A stretch of DNA of 40,224 nt from CAIQPS01 sp964631965 (GTDB lineage: Bacteria; Actinomycetota; Thermoleophilia; RBG-16-64-13): assembly GCA_964631965.1 (NCBI GenBank), contig CAZWAR010000008.1, forward strand, positions 1 to 40,224, given 5' to 3'. The translations under genes and the position numbers were made by a program. Below are positions 1-8,138 of this stretch, piece after piece (the first letter of the stretch is position 1; every line of letters starts with the position of its first letter). The notes under the pieces were generated by a model, which was not told where the DNA came from, did no database searches, and saw nothing but the letters and a program-made list of their open reading frames with translations.

Positions 1-1
1 C

Positions 2-97
2 CGCCGGCAAGCCACAAACAGAGGCGGCGCGCCGGTAGACCCGTGGTATCGTGGCCCCCGGCAGGATGACCCCGATCCGGATGATGGAAGGCGTTAG
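2..97 (+). CDS. C-terminal tail of an upstream gene (partial)
   Basis: An open frame enters from the left edge and ends at TAG 95-97, overlapping the next GTG start by one base (TAGTG). The 31 visible residues are hydrophilic and end in an acidic Asp/Pro-rich tail. No domain can be recognised. The tight junction is what suggests a real upstream gene in the glycan locus; the frame is too short to be sure. Confidence 0.3.
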   Translation, partial: RRQATNRGGAPVDPWYRGPRQDDPDPDDGRR

Positions 98-861
98 TGG
101 ACTACCTGGCCGTGCTGAAGAGACGCTGGTGGATCGTCGCGGTCGTCGCTGTGTTGCTGACCGCGGCCGCCGTCGGGGTATCTCTGGCGGGCGGGTCACA
201 CTATCGGGCCTCGACCCGCCTGCTCTATCAGAAGAGCAATCTGGATGTCCTCGTTATCGGGGAGGCCATCTTCTCCAGCACGAACGCTGATCGAGAGGTA
301 CAGGGAGGCTACCTTCTCGCCGACGCCGTAGCGGACGCCGTGATCAGCGATCTGGGCCTGCAGGTCTCCAGGGAGAGACTCCTGAGCCGGATAGACGTGC
401 AGGCTTTCACGAGCACTGACATCATCGAGCTGACGGCGGAGAGTGACGACGCCGTCGAAGCGGCGGCCATTGCCGATACTTTCGCCAGCGAAATGATCGG
501 CTATCGCACTGGTGTTGAGCAGAGCAAGGTGGACGATGCGATCGGCGTGGTGCAGGCACAGCTGAACGCGCTCTCCCCGGATGATTCGGCCAGCGACTAT
601 GCGGCCGAACTACGGGCGAAACTGAGCGGGCTTCAGATCCTGCGGACGAGTCCGGTGTCGGGCTTCACACTTCTGAGGAGCGCGGCGGTTCCGACGGCCC
701 CGTACTCCCCCCGGACCGTCCTCAACGGGGTCCGGGCGTTCGTCCTGGGGCTCCTGGTTGGCATAGGTCTCGCCTTCCTCGTCCACTACGTGTTGCCGTG
801 GGCCCGGCGGAAGGCCGCGAAGCGCAACACGGAGGCCTCACCATCTCACAGTTCGCCCTGA
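97..861 (+). CDS. Wzz-like polysaccharide chain-length / tyrosine-kinase-adaptor membrane protein
   Basis: A 254-residue protein with the layout of Wzz-domain co-polymerases: a short cytoplasmic N-terminus (YLAVLKRRWW), a first membrane helix at about residues 13-31, an extracytoplasmic region of about 175 residues, a Pro-rich segment before the second helix (PTAPYSPRTVLNG), and a second membrane helix at about 214-234 followed by a basic tail. Such proteins set glycan chain length at the inner membrane. No kinase domain is attached. The start is GTG 97, with GGAAG at 86-90 upstream. The gene overlaps the MurA-like gene and sits first in a cluster with a glycosyltransferase, a ligase and an acyltransferase, which supports a role in exopolysaccharide or capsule assembly. 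Confidence 0.75.
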   Translation: MDYLAVLKRRWWIVAVVAVLLTAAAVGVSLAGGSHYRASTRLLYQKSNLDVLVIGEAIFSSTNADREVQGGYLLADAVADAVISDLGLQVSRERLLSRIDVQAFTSTDIIELTAESDDAVEAAAIADTFASEMIGYRTGVEQSKVDDAIGVVQAQLNALSPDDSASDYAAELRAKLSGLQILRTSPVSGFTLLRSAAVPTAPYSPRTVLNGVRAFVLGLLVGIGLAFLVHYVLPWARRKAAKRNTEASPSHSSP

Positions 862-2162
862 TCGAAGGCGGCCGCCGGCCCTGTGGAAACGTCAGGGTGA
901 GCGGAGCGAAGAACTCCGCCACCCGTCTGCTCGCGGCGGCCCTGCTTGCCAGAACCGCGACGACGCTCCTGAACTTTCCGACCAAGCTGGGGGATGTCGC
1001 TCACAACCTCCGGTTCATCCGAGGCCTCGAGGTGGACGCGGAACTCGATCACGACGTGCGCTCGTTGACCCTCTCGCCTTCGCGGCTGACTGTGTCAGAC
1101 TTCGATCGGTCCGAGGACTTTCCGATACGCACCACCTACCTCTTGGCCCCCGGACAGATACTCCGCAACGGACAGGCCCGAGTCCCGTACCCAGGCGGAT
1201 GCAGGATCGGCGAGCGAGGGTACGACCTGCATGTGAAGGTCTGGGAAGCGCTTGGCTGTTCCGTGCGAGAGACGCCGGAGGCACTCGAGATCACCGGCGA
1301 CGGGTTCGTGGGCGGCCGTATCGATTTTCCGATCTTCACCGTGGGTGGCACCGAGAACGCCCTGATGTGCGCCTCGGTGGCGCGGGGTGCGACCGAGATC
1401 CGCAACGCCTACGTCACTCCGGAGATCGAGGACCTCATCGACATGTTGCGGCGGATGGGGAGCGACATCACCGTATTCGGTGGCAGCCGCATCAGAGTCG
1501 AAGGGGTCGAGCGGCTTGATGGAGTGCGGATGGAGGTGATGCCGGACCGTATCGAGGCCCTCACCTGGATCGTCTATGCGGTGATGGCGGGGGGGGAGCT
1601 ATGCGTGGACCCCGTGCCCTTCGCAGCGATGGAGATTCCGTTGATCCATCTGCAGAAAGCAGGCATCGACCTCTATCGGGCCTCTTCGAGTGTCCACGTG
1701 CACCCCGGCTGCCTGCGCGGCGGAGCCGTGCAGCCCTTTGAACTCGCCTGCGGTACCCACCCCGGGGTGATTTCGGATATGCAACCCTTCTTCGTCCTGC
1801 TCGGCCTGGTCGCGGACGGGACCTCACGGGTGTTCGATTACCGCTACCCGGAGCGGATCGAATATGCCGCAGAACTGGCCAGATTCTGCCGGTCGGGAAC
1901 CATCGAGGTTTGTCCGGGCAGCATCACTACGAGAGGCCGTGGGCCCTTCAGGCCGGCTCACGCGTGTTCCACCGATCTTCGCGGGTCGATGTCCCTGGTT
2001 ATCGCGGCGCTCTGTGCCCCCGGGCACTCGAGAGTGGATCGCGTGGACCTTGCTCTTCGGGGCTATGACGATCTGGAAACGAAGCTGGCCGGTATCGGGG
2101 TGCCGATAGAGGTGGGTGATGAGTCAGGCAGCGAGCCAGATTGCAGACCGGCTCGGGGCTGA
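798..2162 (+). CDS. MurA-type enolpyruvyl transferase (EPSP synthase family) in a glycan locus
   Basis: The family is UDP-GlcNAc 1-carboxyvinyltransferase, which transfers enolpyruvate from PEP to a UDP-sugar. Landmarks are intact: the N-terminal Lys/Asn motif (RVSGAKNSA), the active-site loop GGCRIGER with the PEP-binding Cys and following Arg, the catalytic Asp in GVISDMQPFF, and the Arg in DLRGSMSLVIAAL. Length fits MurA. The coordinates use GTG 798, giving 454 residues, but homology to MurA begins about 20 residues in, and the only well-placed SD (GGAGG, 831-835) precedes an ATC at 843, so the true start is uncertain. It overlaps both neighbours. Because it lies between glycan genes rather than cell-wall genes, it may be a second, specialised MurA; this is inferred. 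It could also be the only MurA of the genome. Confidence 0.82.
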   Translation: MGPAEGREAQHGGLTISQFALIEGGRRPCGNVRVSGAKNSATRLLAAALLARTATTLLNFPTKLGDVAHNLRFIRGLEVDAELDHDVRSLTLSPSRLTVSDFDRSEDFPIRTTYLLAPGQILRNGQARVPYPGGCRIGERGYDLHVKVWEALGCSVRETPEALEITGDGFVGGRIDFPIFTVGGTENALMCASVARGATEIRNAYVTPEIEDLIDMLRRMGSDITVFGGSRIRVEGVERLDGVRMEVMPDRIEALTWIVYAVMAGGELCVDPVPFAAMEIPLIHLQKAGIDLYRASSSVHVHPGCLRGGAVQPFELACGTHPGVISDMQPFFVLLGLVADGTSRVFDYRYPERIEYAAELARFCRSGTIEVCPGSITTRGRGPFRPAHACSTDLRGSMSLVIAALCAPGHSRVDRVDLALRGYDDLETKLAGIGVPIEVGDESGSEPDCRPARG

Positions 2163-3528
2163 GGCCGGGAGCGGGGCTGAGGCCGCCGGGGCGCCGCGCA
2201 TCCTTTTCGTCATGTCGGCCTATTCCGGCAGTACCACCGGGCAGGGCGGCCACTACTACAGCGCGCGGGACGTGGCTTCCGTTCTCCAGGCAGAATGGCC
2301 GGGGGCTGAGGTGCAGATCCTCGTATTGGGCGACATCCTGCCGGCGGCGATCGGTGGAGGCTCCCTTGAATACGTTCACGTCTCCCCGGCCGGCAAGGGC
2401 CTCAGGGAGTACTGCCGGGAGGTGCTGGCGTCTGCAGAAAGATTGCGGCCGACGATCGTCCACGCCCACGACAACAAGTCCTATTTCTTCGCCCGCCTGA
2501 TCGCCCGTCGCCACCGGGCGAAGCGCTTCCTCACCAAGCCTGCCGGGCGGGACCCCAGGGCCGGCTTTCCCTACTGCCCCGACATCGTGTGCTACAGCGC
2601 GGAGAACCTGGAAGCCCTTCGTTCAAGGCGCCGGCTGCGGGCGAGCCGCGTTCATCTCATCCCGAACCGCGTGATCCTCCCCGCCCCGGCGCCCGAGAGG
2701 ATCGCCGCGTTGCGGGAGAGGATCGGGCCCGGAGATGTCCTCTTGAGGATATGTCGCATCGGGGACTACCACCGGACTTCTATCGAGAAGACGCTGCTCT
2801 TGGCCCGGCTGATGCGGACCCGGGGGATGGACGTTAGGGCTGTCATCATAGGGGCGCTGGAGTCCCGGGCGGTGCTCGAATCGCTCAGGAAGGAGGCGGG
2901 ATCGGGCGACCTGTTCGTCACGGAGCCCGCCTTCACCGTCGATGCCGCGGCTCTCCTCGATCTGGCTACCTTCGTCGTCGGGACGGGACGAGGTGTCATC
3001 GAGGCGGCCATGCGGAGGAGGTGGGTGTTCGTTCCGGTGGGCGGGGAGGCGTCAATGCCGGCTCTCGTAGCTCCCTCCAACTGGCGCATGCTGTCCGCGA
3101 CGAATTTCTCGGTGCGGTCCCCGGATCCTCGCGGCGCCGGTCGTTCGGACCTCTCGCTGCTCGAGGAGTTGCTGGCAGACGGGGGTAGGGCGGGCGCCTT
3201 CCTCGACGAGCTCTCGACTGCACTCGGCGACGCGTACGGCCCGGTTGAGATACCCGCCAGGTACGCGGATCTCTATTCACGGGAGCAGGAGACGGAGGCG
3301 GTGGAGAGGTTCGATCGCGTGCTCGGCGGCGCCTCCTTCGCCCTTGCCTACATGCGGTGGCTACGGGAGCGGCGCCGGCGGGGCCCCGCAGCTGAGCAGT
3401 TCGCCGCAACGGCTGACGCCGCCCTACGCGTCCCCCTGGGAGCCATCCCTCTGCCGACCACGCCGCATGATCTGAGCAGCCAAGAGGAGCAGGAGCGCAT
3501 ACGGAGTGGTCAGCCTTCCGCCCAGTAG
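2119..3528 (+). CDS. Glycosyltransferase-like protein (probable GT-B fold)
   Basis: A protein of about 469 residues with an N-terminal Rossmann-like opening (ILFVMSAYSG, then a Gly-rich segment), a central segment typical of GT-B enzymes (RPTIVHAHD; later VHLIPNRV), and a C-terminal half with a donor-site-like motif (VIEAAMRRRWVFVPVGG). No signal peptide or membrane helix is seen, so it is likely cytosolic or membrane-associated, adding a sugar to a lipid-linked glycan. The start is ATG 2119 with AGAGG at 2108-2112; GTG 2116 is an alternative. It overlaps the MurA-like gene by 44 bases. Its last 105 bases overlap the convergent ligase gene. The assignment to GT4 is a guess from motif order. 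Confidence 0.65.
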   Translation: MSQAASQIADRLGAEAGSGAEAAGAPRILFVMSAYSGSTTGQGGHYYSARDVASVLQAEWPGAEVQILVLGDILPAAIGGGSLEYVHVSPAGKGLREYCREVLASAERLRPTIVHAHDNKSYFFARLIARRHRAKRFLTKPAGRDPRAGFPYCPDIVCYSAENLEALRSRRRLRASRVHLIPNRVILPAPAPERIAALRERIGPGDVLLRICRIGDYHRTSIEKTLLLARLMRTRGMDVRAVIIGALESRAVLESLRKEAGSGDLFVTEPAFTVDAAALLDLATFVVGTGRGVIEAAMRRRWVFVPVGGEASMPALVAPSNWRMLSATNFSVRSPDPRGAGRSDLSLLEELLADGGRAGAFLDELSTALGDAYGPVEIPARYADLYSREQETEAVERFDRVLGGASFALAYMRWLRERRRRGPAAEQFAATADAALRVPLGAIPLPTTPHDLSSQEEQERIRSGQPSAQ

Positions 3529-4692
3529 CAGCCCTGTTGTGCCGCACAGGATGGTGAAGACCGCCGCGCCCAGAAGGTAGGAGAAGACCTGTCCCCTCGC
3601 CTTCGTCTCCCGCACGGCGAAGATGAGACATGCCGCTAGGAACGTCGTCACGAGAGCGGCCCCAATGAAGCCGGTCTCGAAAGCCGCGTTGAGCCAGGTG
3701 TTGTGAGCGTGGGGGGCCACCCACGTGACCGTCGCCGGCAGGGTCAGGTCCGTCCCGAAGGTGGCGAAGCCGTAACCCTGCAAGGACCGCTGCGCAATCA
3801 TGTCGACGGTGAAGCCCCAAAGCCGCGTCCTACCGGTCAACGTCTGGTCTCTTGCTCCCCTCGAGACCAATCCGAAAAGGTCGTGCCAGTTCAGAAGAAT
3901 GACGGCCAGGCCGAGGACGGCAATCAGAAGGAACAGGAAGCGTCCTTGCGGACGCATCTTGACGAAGGCCAGCAACAGAAGCGTCGCGAGCGTGAACGCG
4001 GTAAAAGCCCGGGTATTTGTGGCCAGGAGGGTGCCGCCAAGAAGGATCAGCCCAGCGCCGAGAACGTATCTCGGCTGCGCGCGGGTCGACGGATCGTTGT
4101 TGAGGATCAGCGACACCAGGGCAATCAGGGACAATCCCATGAGCAGCGCCAGTCTCTGCGAATGCATGAGAGGCCCACTCAAGCGCCAGACCACGTCGGG
4201 GATCGTGGCGCTGGACGGCGCAATGAGGAACATCACCCACGAACAGAGAGCCACTGCGCTACCGACGATGACTAGGCTCTTGACCGTGGCGACCGGCGAC
4301 CACGCGCTGAAGCACACGGCGAGCAGGAAGGCCGCGATCACGGGGAGCGATTGGCTGAGAGACGTGAAGGCTTGGTACGACCAGGCTGCGGAAGCGACCA
4401 TCCACACGAGGTAGGCGGCAAACACGGCCATCGGCCAGGTGAGGCCGTAGCGCAGGCTATGCACCATCTGCCGGCGATGGAAGATGAGGACCGCGAGTGC
4501 AGCGAGCAGGAAGAACGGGTATGTGGCTCTTGCTCCTGATGGCAGGCGGTACGGCTGGACTTCCAGGAACACAAAGAGGCAGATCAGCAGGACCGGCCCA
4601 GGGGTGATCCGGGTATCGACGCCTGCCATCGACCGGCGGTTGGCAGCCGCTCGGTCCAGGGCGAGCGATTCGTGGGATGGTCGTTGCTTCAC
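3424..4692 (-). CDS. O-antigen ligase / Wzy-type polymerase-like membrane protein
   Basis: A 422-residue polytopic protein with about 10-11 predicted membrane helices. The Wzy_C/WaaL signature lies in the large periplasmic loop: TGRTRLWGF, then GYGFATFG, then the conserved His segment APHAHNTWLN and FETGFIG. Family members join or polymerise lipid-linked glycan units on the outer face of the membrane. The start is GTG 4692 without a clear SD; ATG 4629 is an alternative that removes a hydrophilic 21-residue leader. It is divergent from the acyltransferase and convergent with the glycosyltransferase, whose 3' end it overlaps by 105 bases. Confidence 0.8.
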   Translation of the reverse strand: MKQRPSHESLALDRAAANRRSMAGVDTRITPGPVLLICLFVFLEVQPYRLPSGARATYPFFLLAALAVLIFHRRQMVHSLRYGLTWPMAVFAAYLVWMVASAAWSYQAFTSLSQSLPVIAAFLLAVCFSAWSPVATVKSLVIVGSAVALCSWVMFLIAPSSATIPDVVWRLSGPLMHSQRLALLMGLSLIALVSLILNNDPSTRAQPRYVLGAGLILLGGTLLATNTRAFTAFTLATLLLLAFVKMRPQGRFLFLLIAVLGLAVILLNWHDLFGLVSRGARDQTLTGRTRLWGFTVDMIAQRSLQGYGFATFGTDLTLPATVTWVAPHAHNTWLNAAFETGFIGAALVTTFLAACLIFAVRETKARGQVFSYLLGAAVFTILCGTTGLLLGGRLTTPYALLLLLAAQIMRRGRQRDGSQGDA

Positions 4693-4789
4693 AAGGCGAC
4701 TCTGCTTGTGTGTCAGGGTATCGGGGCCGATGCACCCACTATAGCCAACACGGGAGGACGTTCATCCCCCGCTTCGAACTACATTCATC

Positions 4790-5821
4790 ATGGAACGGTC
4801 TGCAAAGAAGAACACGCCGGGCGGCCCAGTGACTGCGCGTCGCACGAACGGCGAGCAACGATTGGCGCATCTCGACTACATTCGCGTCGTCTGCATTCTC
4901 TACGTCGTCGCCTACTGGCACCTGAGTGGTTATGTGAAGCACCAGGGCAACCGCTACTGGCTCGGGACCATCATGGTCGTGGCGCTCGGGGTCTTCACGA
5001 TGATCTCCGGTTATCTGGTCCACCGGCGAGGATGGCCGGACAGCAGTCTTCGGTTCCTCGCCCGCCGGCTGATCCGTCTCTATCCGCTCTTCGCCATAGC
5101 GGTCGCCCTGTTCGTCGTCCTCGAGATGACGGACGGGCCGACGGCTGTCAAGTCCCTGCTTCTCGTCTCCATGGTGTACGGACCGGCGCCCGTCACCCTG
5201 TGGTTCATCGTGATGCTGCTCAATCTCGATATCGGATACGCTCTCGTGGCCTGGCTGCGGAGGTACCGTTTTCAGTGGCTGGCATATGCTGTGATCCTCG
5301 GCGGCCTGCTCCTCTACCACTTCTTCGTTCAGGAGATCGACCCTCGGCTGCTTCAGTATGGGGCAGCCTTTGCGCTGGGGGTGGTGGTATCGGCGGGGAT
5401 CGTGAAACAGAAGTATCTGCTCTTCCCAGCTCTGCTCGTGTTCGCCGCGTCTGTGGCGCTTCTGATCACCCGGACCCTGGGCCATACGGCCCGGAGCATT
5501 GTGCTGGTGCTCTCCACCAGCTACCTCGTGGTGGTATCAGGTGCCGCACTGCACAGATCGAACCTGCTGGACCGGGTGGTCCGGCAACTCGCCTACGCGA
5601 GCTTCGGTATGTATCTCTTCCATCGCCCGGTCTACAAGTCGCTGATGCGCCTGTGGACCCCGGCCAGCCACGAGATGAGGTACGTCTACCTGCTGACGGT
5701 CGGCCTCTTTCTCACCATCGGCATCTCCTGGTTCGTTCAGACTCTCTACGATCGGGGCGTGGCGGCGCTCACCGCCGAGGAGTCACGGAAGCCGGTCCCT
5801 GCAGCGAAGGGGCCGGAGTGA
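4790..5821 (+). CDS. Acyltransferase family 3 membrane protein (OafA-like)
   Basis: A 343-residue protein with about ten predicted membrane helices. The N-terminus has the family signature: LDYIRVV followed by YWHLSGY, an Arg and His at the edge of the first helix, then the MISGYLVHRR and RRLIRLYPLF segments. Such enzymes move acetyl or other acyl groups across the membrane to surface sugars or peptidoglycan. The C-terminus ends in a hydrophilic tail with no fused SGNH domain. It is divergent from the ligase with 97 bases between the starts, and probably decorates the glycan made by the neighbouring genes. The ATG 4790 start gives a hydrophilic 28-residue leader. Confidence 0.78.
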   Translation: MERSAKKNTPGGPVTARRTNGEQRLAHLDYIRVVCILYVVAYWHLSGYVKHQGNRYWLGTIMVVALGVFTMISGYLVHRRGWPDSSLRFLARRLIRLYPLFAIAVALFVVLEMTDGPTAVKSLLLVSMVYGPAPVTLWFIVMLLNLDIGYALVAWLRRYRFQWLAYAVILGGLLLYHFFVQEIDPRLLQYGAAFALGVVVSAGIVKQKYLLFPALLVFAASVALLITRTLGHTARSIVLVLSTSYLVVVSGAALHRSNLLDRVVRQLAYASFGMYLFHRPVYKSLMRLWTPASHEMRYVYLLTVGLFLTIGISWFVQTLYDRGVAALTAEESRKPVPAAKGPE

Positions 5822-5995
5822 TTTCCGTCGTAACACCTGACTCTCATTCACGTTTGCTTCAATGTCACGTAAGTTCGAGTATTGGGTACTGACTAGCAGA
5901 TTCTCGGCCCCAACGCTGTTCAGCCGATCGTCGAGTTCGAAAACGGGGATCTCGGCGGGTCGTATCCCGCGGTTCCCTGGGGCAAAGGAGGGGTA

Positions 5996-8071
5996 ATGCC
6001 TTCGAGTTCTGAGCTGTCCGCAGCGATCACCGGAAGGAGCACCGTGCATCGTAAGCCGGTGGGGCTGGCTCTCGCTGCCGCCGTTCTCTTCGCCGTGGTG
6101 GCCGTCCTCTTCTCGGGTGCCGCTCTTGCCGCGGAACCCACCCTCACCCGCTACGACCACCACGACTCACGGATCGACTACTCCGGATTCTGGGTGNNNN
6201 NNNNNNNNNNNNNNNNNNNNNNNNNNNNNNNNNNNNNNNNNNNNNNNNNNNNNNNNNNNNNNNNNNNNNNNNNNNNNNNNNNNNNNNNNNNNNNNNTCGA
6301 CCTGGCGAGTCCGGTGGCCATCTACCAGCAGAACGTGTGGTCCACCGGTGATCTGGAAGACGGGCAGCACACCGTGAGGATCGTCCGCAGCGACGAGAGC
6401 GACATCGGCACATACCTCACTCTCGACGCGGTCGACGTTCTCGGCACTCTGGTCACTCCCCCCACGCCGCCGCCGGCGATCACCTCGCTCACCGCCGCCT
6501 CCGGTCCCACCGTGGGCGGTGCCACCGTGGTCATCAGAGGCAGCGACTTCAGCGAGCTGTCGGGCGCTTCCGCCGTGATGTTCGGGGAGACGCCGGCGGC
6601 GAGCTACACCGTGGACTCCCAGACGCAGATAACCGCGGTCACCCCGGCCCACGACATGGGCACGGTCGATGTGTCGGTCACGGCGGCCGGCGGAGAAAGT
6701 GCGAACACGGCCGCCGACGACTATGCCTACCTCACCCGCTACGACCACCACGACTCACGGATCGACTACTCCGGATTCTGGGTGGACTACACCAAGGCGG
6801 TCGCCTGGGAGGATGCCTACGGTCGCTCCCGCACGGAAGGGGCCTCGGCCACCATCGCCTTCGAGGGCACCCGCCTGAACTGGATCGCCATGAAGGGCAC
6901 CACCACCGGCATGGCCGACGTGTACCTCGACGGCGAGAAGCAGGTCACCATCGACCTGGCGAGTCCGGTGGCCATCTACCAGCAGAACGTGTGGTCCACC
7001 GGTGACCTGGAAGACGCCACCCACGTGGTCAAGTTCGTCCGGAGCTCGTCCAGCCCCTCGACCACATACCTGACCATCGACGCCGTCGACATCCTCGGTG
7101 AGATCGTCGACACCGTCACCCGCTACGAGCAGAGCGACACCCGCATCATCTACGAGGGCTCGATCGTTGAGGGCCGCTGGGTCACGACGCCGGTCGACGG
7201 CGCTTCGGGGGGGACTGACGTCAGGACCAACGTGAGCTGGGTCTCGATGACCGTGGTCTTCACCGGGAAGCGCCTCGATTGGATCGCCACGAAAGGGCCG
7301 GAGATGGGAGGCGCCGTCCTCTCGCTCGATGGGGGAGAGGCAGAACTCGTCGACCTCCACAACGAGACGACCCAGACGCAACAGAAGGTATGGTCCACGG
7401 GTGTTCTGCCGGTCGGCACCCATTGGGTGGAGATACGCTGGGACTTGGACAATACTGAGGGTGCGTATATCAATATCGACGCCTTCGACGTCGTCGGCTA
7501 CCTACCGTCGCCAAGTGCCCTCACGAGCAGCGAGATCAATTGGGCCGAGCAGCGGTTGACCGACCTGTCGTACCGTTCGGGAACTATCGACGGAAAGGCC
7601 GACTCGCGCACGCAGAGTGCCGTCACCGCCTTCGAGAAATGGGAGGGTCTCCCACGCGACGGCGTGATCGGCCCAACGGTCTGGGAGAGGCTGCAGACGG
7701 CCACCCGGCCGACGCCGAGCAGGACGGGAGACACCAATCCGTGGATCGAGGTGAACAAGACCAAGCAGGTGCTCCTGTACTGCAAGGACGGCGCCGTGGT
7801 CTGGACACTCGAAGTATCGACCGGCAGCGCGAGCGTGGGGATAGTGAGCCCAACTGGTGATTGGACGATCTACAACAAGCGGACAGACTCCCCGGGCGGC
7901 ATGTACAAGCCCATGTACTACTTCAACGATGGGGTCAACTACCTGGCCATCCACGGCTATCCGAATGTCCCCACCTATCCGGACAGCCATGGCTGCGTGC
8001 GCACGCAATATTGGGATCAGGACGTCCTCTACCCGCTGATAGACATCGGCACCTACGTGTACATCTACTGA
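5996..8071 (+). CDS. Secreted L,D-transpeptidase with beta-rich repeats, IPT/TIG and peptidoglycan-binding domains (contains assembly gap)
   Basis: A protein of 691 residues as drawn (34 unknown). In order: signal peptide to about residue 46; beta-rich repeat 1 (51-150, gapped); IPT/TIG domain (162-246, ending in VSVTAAGG); repeat 2 (247-372); diverged repeat 3 (375-503, KVWSTGVLPVGTH); peptidoglycan-binding domain (511-568, GVIGPTVWERL); and a YkuD L,D-transpeptidase domain (580-691) with His653 and the SHGCVR catalytic motif (His665, Cys667). The enzyme should make 3-3 cross-links or attach to the cell wall outside the membrane, and the repeats may bind sugars (inferred). ATG 5996 has AAAGGAGG four bases upstream; GTG 6044, also after GGAAGGAG, gives a cleaner signal peptide. 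It stands alone downstream of the glycan locus. Confidence 0.85.
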   Translation: MPSSSELSAAITGRSTVHRKPVGLALAAAVLFAVVAVLFSGAALAAEPTLTRYDHHDSRIDYSGFWVXXXXXXXXXXXXXXXXXXXXXXXXXXXXXXXXXXDLASPVAIYQQNVWSTGDLEDGQHTVRIVRSDESDIGTYLTLDAVDVLGTLVTPPTPPPAITSLTAASGPTVGGATVVIRGSDFSELSGASAVMFGETPAASYTVDSQTQITAVTPAHDMGTVDVSVTAAGGESANTAADDYAYLTRYDHHDSRIDYSGFWVDYTKAVAWEDAYGRSRTEGASATIAFEGTRLNWIAMKGTTTGMADVYLDGEKQVTIDLASPVAIYQQNVWSTGDLEDATHVVKFVRSSSSPSTTYLTIDAVDILGEIVDTVTRYEQSDTRIIYEGSIVEGRWVTTPVDGASGGTDVRTNVSWVSMTVVFTGKRLDWIATKGPEMGGAVLSLDGGEAELVDLHNETTQTQQKVWSTGVLPVGTHWVEIRWDLDNTEGAYINIDAFDVVGYLPSPSALTSSEINWAEQRLTDLSYRSGTIDGKADSRTQSAVTAFEKWEGLPRDGVIGPTVWERLQTATRPTPSRTGDTNPWIEVNKTKQVLLYCKDGAVVWTLEVSTGSASVGIVSPTGDWTIYNKRTDSPGGMYKPMYYFNDGVNYLAIHGYPNVPTYPDSHGCVRTQYWDQDVLYPLIDIGTYVYIY
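6143..6362 (+). repeat. Copy 1 of an internal coding repeat, interrupted by the gap
   Basis: Bases 6143-6196 are identical to 6731-6784, and bases 6297-6362 match 6951-7016 with a single difference at 6352. The middle is replaced by N. In copy 2 the corresponding middle is 166 bases long. Confidence 0.9.
6197..6296. other. Assembly gap (100 N)
   Basis: A run of exactly 100 N, the usual placeholder for an unknown distance. It falls inside a near-identical repeat, which explains the assembly break. The reading frame is kept on both sides. Confidence 0.98.
6731..7016 (+). repeat. Copy 2 of the internal coding repeat (complete)
   Basis: This complete 286-base unit encodes beta-rich repeat 2 of the L,D-transpeptidase. 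Near-identity to both flanks of copy 1 suggests recent duplication or gene conversion within the gene. The third protein repeat (about 7110-7505) is clearly diverged at the DNA level. Confidence 0.88.
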
Positions 8072-8138
8072 GCGCGTCGTCGGTTCCGTCCGGCGCCGCA
8101 GGCTCGGCCATCATCGCGGAGCGGCGGCGCCGCTGAGC

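Noticed and set aside
4672..5892. 406-codon plus-strand frame overlapping the acyltransferase
   Set aside because: Arg/Ser-rich translation without membrane helices; the other frame carries the acyltransferase motifs.
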